NCBI GenBank assembly: GCA_022827225.1
Contig: JAJDTJ010000134.1
Coordinates: forward strand, 1 to 34,166
Source: Candidatus Poribacteria bacterium
GTDB taxonomy: Bacteria > Poribacteria > WGA-4E > WGA-3G
Reading direction: 5' to 3'
Length of the DNA: 34,166 bases
Below the pieces are notes generated by a model. It worked only from the letters and a program-made list of their open reading frames with translations, was not told where the DNA came from and made no database searches. Positions 32,710-34,166 of the stretch are shown here, in pieces; the first letter of the stretch is position 1, and each line of letters begins with the position of its first letter. The position numbers and the translations under genes were made by a program.

Positions 32710-33360
32710 TTATTGTACAAATTCCTGGGGTTGCAACATCGGGATGGTTATTGCCAATTCACTTCGCAAGGCTTCAATCTCTTGGGACAGGAAAGAGAGC
32801 AAGCGTTGCATCATCCGAGTTGCATCGTCTGCTGGTCGTGCCTCAATGGCGCGTTCAAGTTCTATCTGCAATTGATAGGCTTCATTGAATCGTGCCCATT
32901 TCTGAGTGCGGTCCCGACGGTGTTGCTGCAGCCATGAGCGATTGAGGCGGAGTGTCGAAATATGATATTCACCGCAAGGTGTAAGCGATTGAAGTAAACC
33001 GTCGTCGGATTCAATGAAATGAATACCAGCATCTTGTTCACGACACGGATCAGCAAAACGGTATCCACGGCGAAGTTGCTCACTTGTCGGCCATTTGTCA
33101 TGTTTTATCATATTGCATGGAATGCAGACCCAATATAGGTTGGTATAATCGTTGACAGATCCGCCTTTACTTCGTGGTTTAAAATGGTCAATGCAAAAGG
33201 CTTGGGGACCGCCCTTTATCTCTTCGTGAACACCGCAGTAAGCACAACGGAAACCAAAGTCCCTGCGGAGATGAGGCTCAGCATTCCGATATCCCGTCTT
33301 GCCTCGCATCACAGGCGGCAATTCTTGTCGCTGGATACGAGGAGATGTTCTTTGGTTCAC
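32710..33360 (-). CDS. HNH endonuclease
   Basis: 216 residues. CAYCG (Cys 39/42) and CIPCN (Cys 79/82) form the zinc knuckles around CIDHFKPRSKGG (Asp-His 58-59) and NDYTNLYWVC (Asn 74), the HNH beta-beta-alpha-metal motif. The C-terminal ~100 residues are helical (FNEAYQLQIELERAIEARP). It starts with GTG, overlapping the TGA of the gene upstream, with AAAGGA six bases before it; the STAND gene starts 26 bases after its stop. In Septu systems an HNH protein works with an ABC-type ATPase; here the ATPase is a STAND protein, so the pairing differs. Confidence 0.88.
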   Translation of the reverse strand: MNQRTSPRIQRQELPPVMRGKTGYRNAEPHLRRDFGFRCAYCGVHEEIKGGPQAFCIDHFKPRSKGGSVNDYTNLYWVCIPCNMIKHDKWPTSEQLRRGYRFADPCREQDAGIHFIESDDGLLQSLTPCGEYHISTLRLNRSWLQQHRRDRTQKWARFNEAYQLQIELERAIEARPADDATRMMQRLLSFLSQEIEALRSELAITIPMLQPQEFVQ

Positions 33361-33776
33361 ATCAATTCCTTTAATTCACGCAATTTGGTAACAACTTCCT
33401 CAAATCTCTGTTTCCAATTCTCATCTCGCAAAGCCTCTCGCTTCTGCATCGATTGTATGAGCGGTTGAGCTGCTTCTGCGTCGTTAAGCTGCTGGTCCAA
33501 CTGGGTCAACTCAACTTCCTCTTGAGGTGTTAAACCCTTCGAGAATTTCTTATCCAATAATTTATGATATGCCTCAAGCAGATCCGTAGGAAGTTCGTAG
33601 TCAAAGGCGTTTTCATCTTCGTTCGGGTGCCATTTGCGATACTCATCCATCGGGACAATCGCTGCTATAGGTTTCCCTTTGTGTTCAAGAACAAGACTCT
33701 CGTGTTCTTCAGAACTTGCCCGCAGTAAGTTTTCAATTTGACGAGGAAGCTGGTCCAATGAAATTGTTTTACTCAC
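33357..33776 (-). CDS. Phd/YefM-like protein leading the STAND operon
   Basis: 139 residues. The N-terminal half (SLDQLPRQIENLLRASSEEHESLVL, then HKGKPIAAIVPMDEYRKW) has the Phd/YefM antitoxin pattern: helix, 'vl.rnGkPvAvlvp..ey'. The C-terminal half is a long charged helix (LNDAEAAQPLIQSMQKREALRDENWKQRFEEV). Phd proteins bind operator DNA and a toxin; the downstream HNH could be the partner. I start at GTG 33776 because AAGGAG lies nine bases upstream; the ATG at 33803 has none. A promoter with two direct repeats lies just upstream, suggesting autoregulation. Confidence 0.7.
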   Translation of the reverse strand: MSKTISLDQLPRQIENLLRASSEEHESLVLEHKGKPIAAIVPMDEYRKWHPNEDENAFDYELPTDLLEAYHKLLDKKFSKGLTPQEEVELTQLDQQLNDAEAAQPLIQSMQKREALRDENWKQRFEEVVTKLRELKELM

Positions 33777-33814
33777 AGGTTCGGTCTCCTTTTCAAGTCG
33801 CATTTTCAGCTATC

Positions 33815-33858
33815 ATTATACCATATTCTTTGCAATGTCTACCACATCTTTTGCAATG
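33815..33858 (-). promoter_or_regulatory. Promoter with two 21-bp direct repeats ahead of the Phd-HNH-STAND operon
   Basis: Plus-strand copies at 33817-33837 and 33838-33858 abut exactly and match at 17 of 21 positions (shared pattern ACCAYATYYTTTGCAATG). A minus-strand TATAAT (33815-33820) overlaps the first copy, with TAGACA (33836-33841) as a possible -35 at 15 bases. A 21-bp period is two helical turns, as in operators bound by stacked dimers. Confidence 0.55.
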
Positions 33859-33906
33859 CACACGGTTATTTATAGTGACATGTAAAAATGATAGGACCCA
33901 TCTTGA

Positions 33907-33944
33907 AAGACGGACGAGGAAACCTCGCCGCTACGAACCGTCTT
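33907..33944. repeat. Nested palindrome beside the IS fragment
   Basis: An outer AAGACGG/CCGTCTT stem encloses CGAGG-AAA-CCTCG. It lies between the Phd-HNH-STAND promoter and the transposase remnant. The rest of 33859-34036 has no gene; the transposon's inverted repeat may lie around 33955-34030, but the other end is outside the window, so it cannot be paired. Confidence 0.45.
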
Positions 33945-34036
33945 CTGTTAAATGAAAAGTGCCTATGTATAGGTTTTTTGTTTTCTTAAGTGTTGATCTA
34001 TTTTTCGATTTTACTATAAATGTGCCTACGTAGTGT

Positions 34037-34166
34037 TTACATTTTTTTAGCGGTGATGAGTATAGCTGCGAAATACACGAAACCGAGGTAGCGACAGGCG
34101 TATTTATCATAACGTGTAGCCACCCGACGATACTGCTTCAACCGATGAAAAAAACGTTCAATAACA
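34037..34166 (-). mobile_element. 3' end of an IS5-family (DDE) transposase gene
   Basis: The minus-strand frame entering from the right edge reads VIERFFHRLKQYRRVATRYD, then KYACRYLGFVYFAAILITAKKM and a TAA stop. ERFF-x-RLKQxRRvATRYDK...F is the C-terminal hallmark of IS5-type transposases (the Glu is the last acid of the DDE triad). Only 43 codons are inside the window, so whether the element is intact is unknown. Confidence 0.85.

Overview
The window looks like a contig from an uncultured bacterium. The gene content resembles published Candidatus Poribacteria genomes: LPEGAKARLGKG-type WD40 proteins, a sigma factor fused to WD40 repeats, two phytanoyl-CoA dioxygenase-family enzymes, a DUF6785-type membrane protein, a Uma2-family nuclease, a lone microcompartment vertex protein and frequent palindromic intergenic repeats. 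This placement is inference from gene content only; no rRNA or other taxonomic marker is present. Promoters are ordinary TTGACA/TATAAT types, and TTG and GTG starts are common.

Layout. 1-1560 (minus strand) is a decayed accessory operon: a broken GIY-YIG (T5orf172) gene, two unrecognised genes and the first 28 codons of a DNA methyltransferase. 1561-2046 (plus) is a highly structured, non-coding stretch resembling a HEARO/IscB omega RNA with no IscB gene behind it; its left edge lies exactly where the GIY-YIG reading frame breaks. 2297-4219 is a polytopic membrane protein. 4273-5394 is a small AT-rich cassette (conserved small protein, retropepsin-like protease, BolA-like protein) with a perfect consensus promoter. 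5568-11383 carries an enolase-superfamily enzyme, the sigma-TM-WD40 fusion, a VOC protein and a PhyH dioxygenase. 11475-17013 (plus) has a secreted zinc protease, a secreted WD40 protein and a tandem GNAT. 17062-25343 is a long minus-strand run: methyltransferases, a second PhyH, an EQGI-repeat coiled coil, an AAC(3)-family enzyme, a multi-zinc-ribbon protein, a Gfo/Idh/MocA oxidoreductase, Uma2, a HAD dehalogenase, and an ECF sigma factor whose ribosome-binding site sits in a hairpin just below a leader ORF. 25517-28186 contains thiO, a EutN/CcmL-type vertex protein, a 5-formyl-THF cyclo-ligase and a ComEA-like protein.

28202-33860 (minus) is the best candidate for an undescribed system: an operon of a Phd/YefM-like protein, an HNH endonuclease, and a 1493-residue protein with an N-terminal Mrr-like nuclease, a STAND NTPase and a very long C-terminal region (Avs-like layout). 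Its promoter carries two abutting 21-bp direct repeats, a likely operator for the Phd-like first gene. The right edge is the 3' end of an IS5-type transposase gene that runs out of the window.

The interior is mostly metabolic and regulatory genes in short operons. Both ends carry defence- or mobility-related material, and the left end is clearly decayed. No tRNA, rRNA or CRISPR array was seen.
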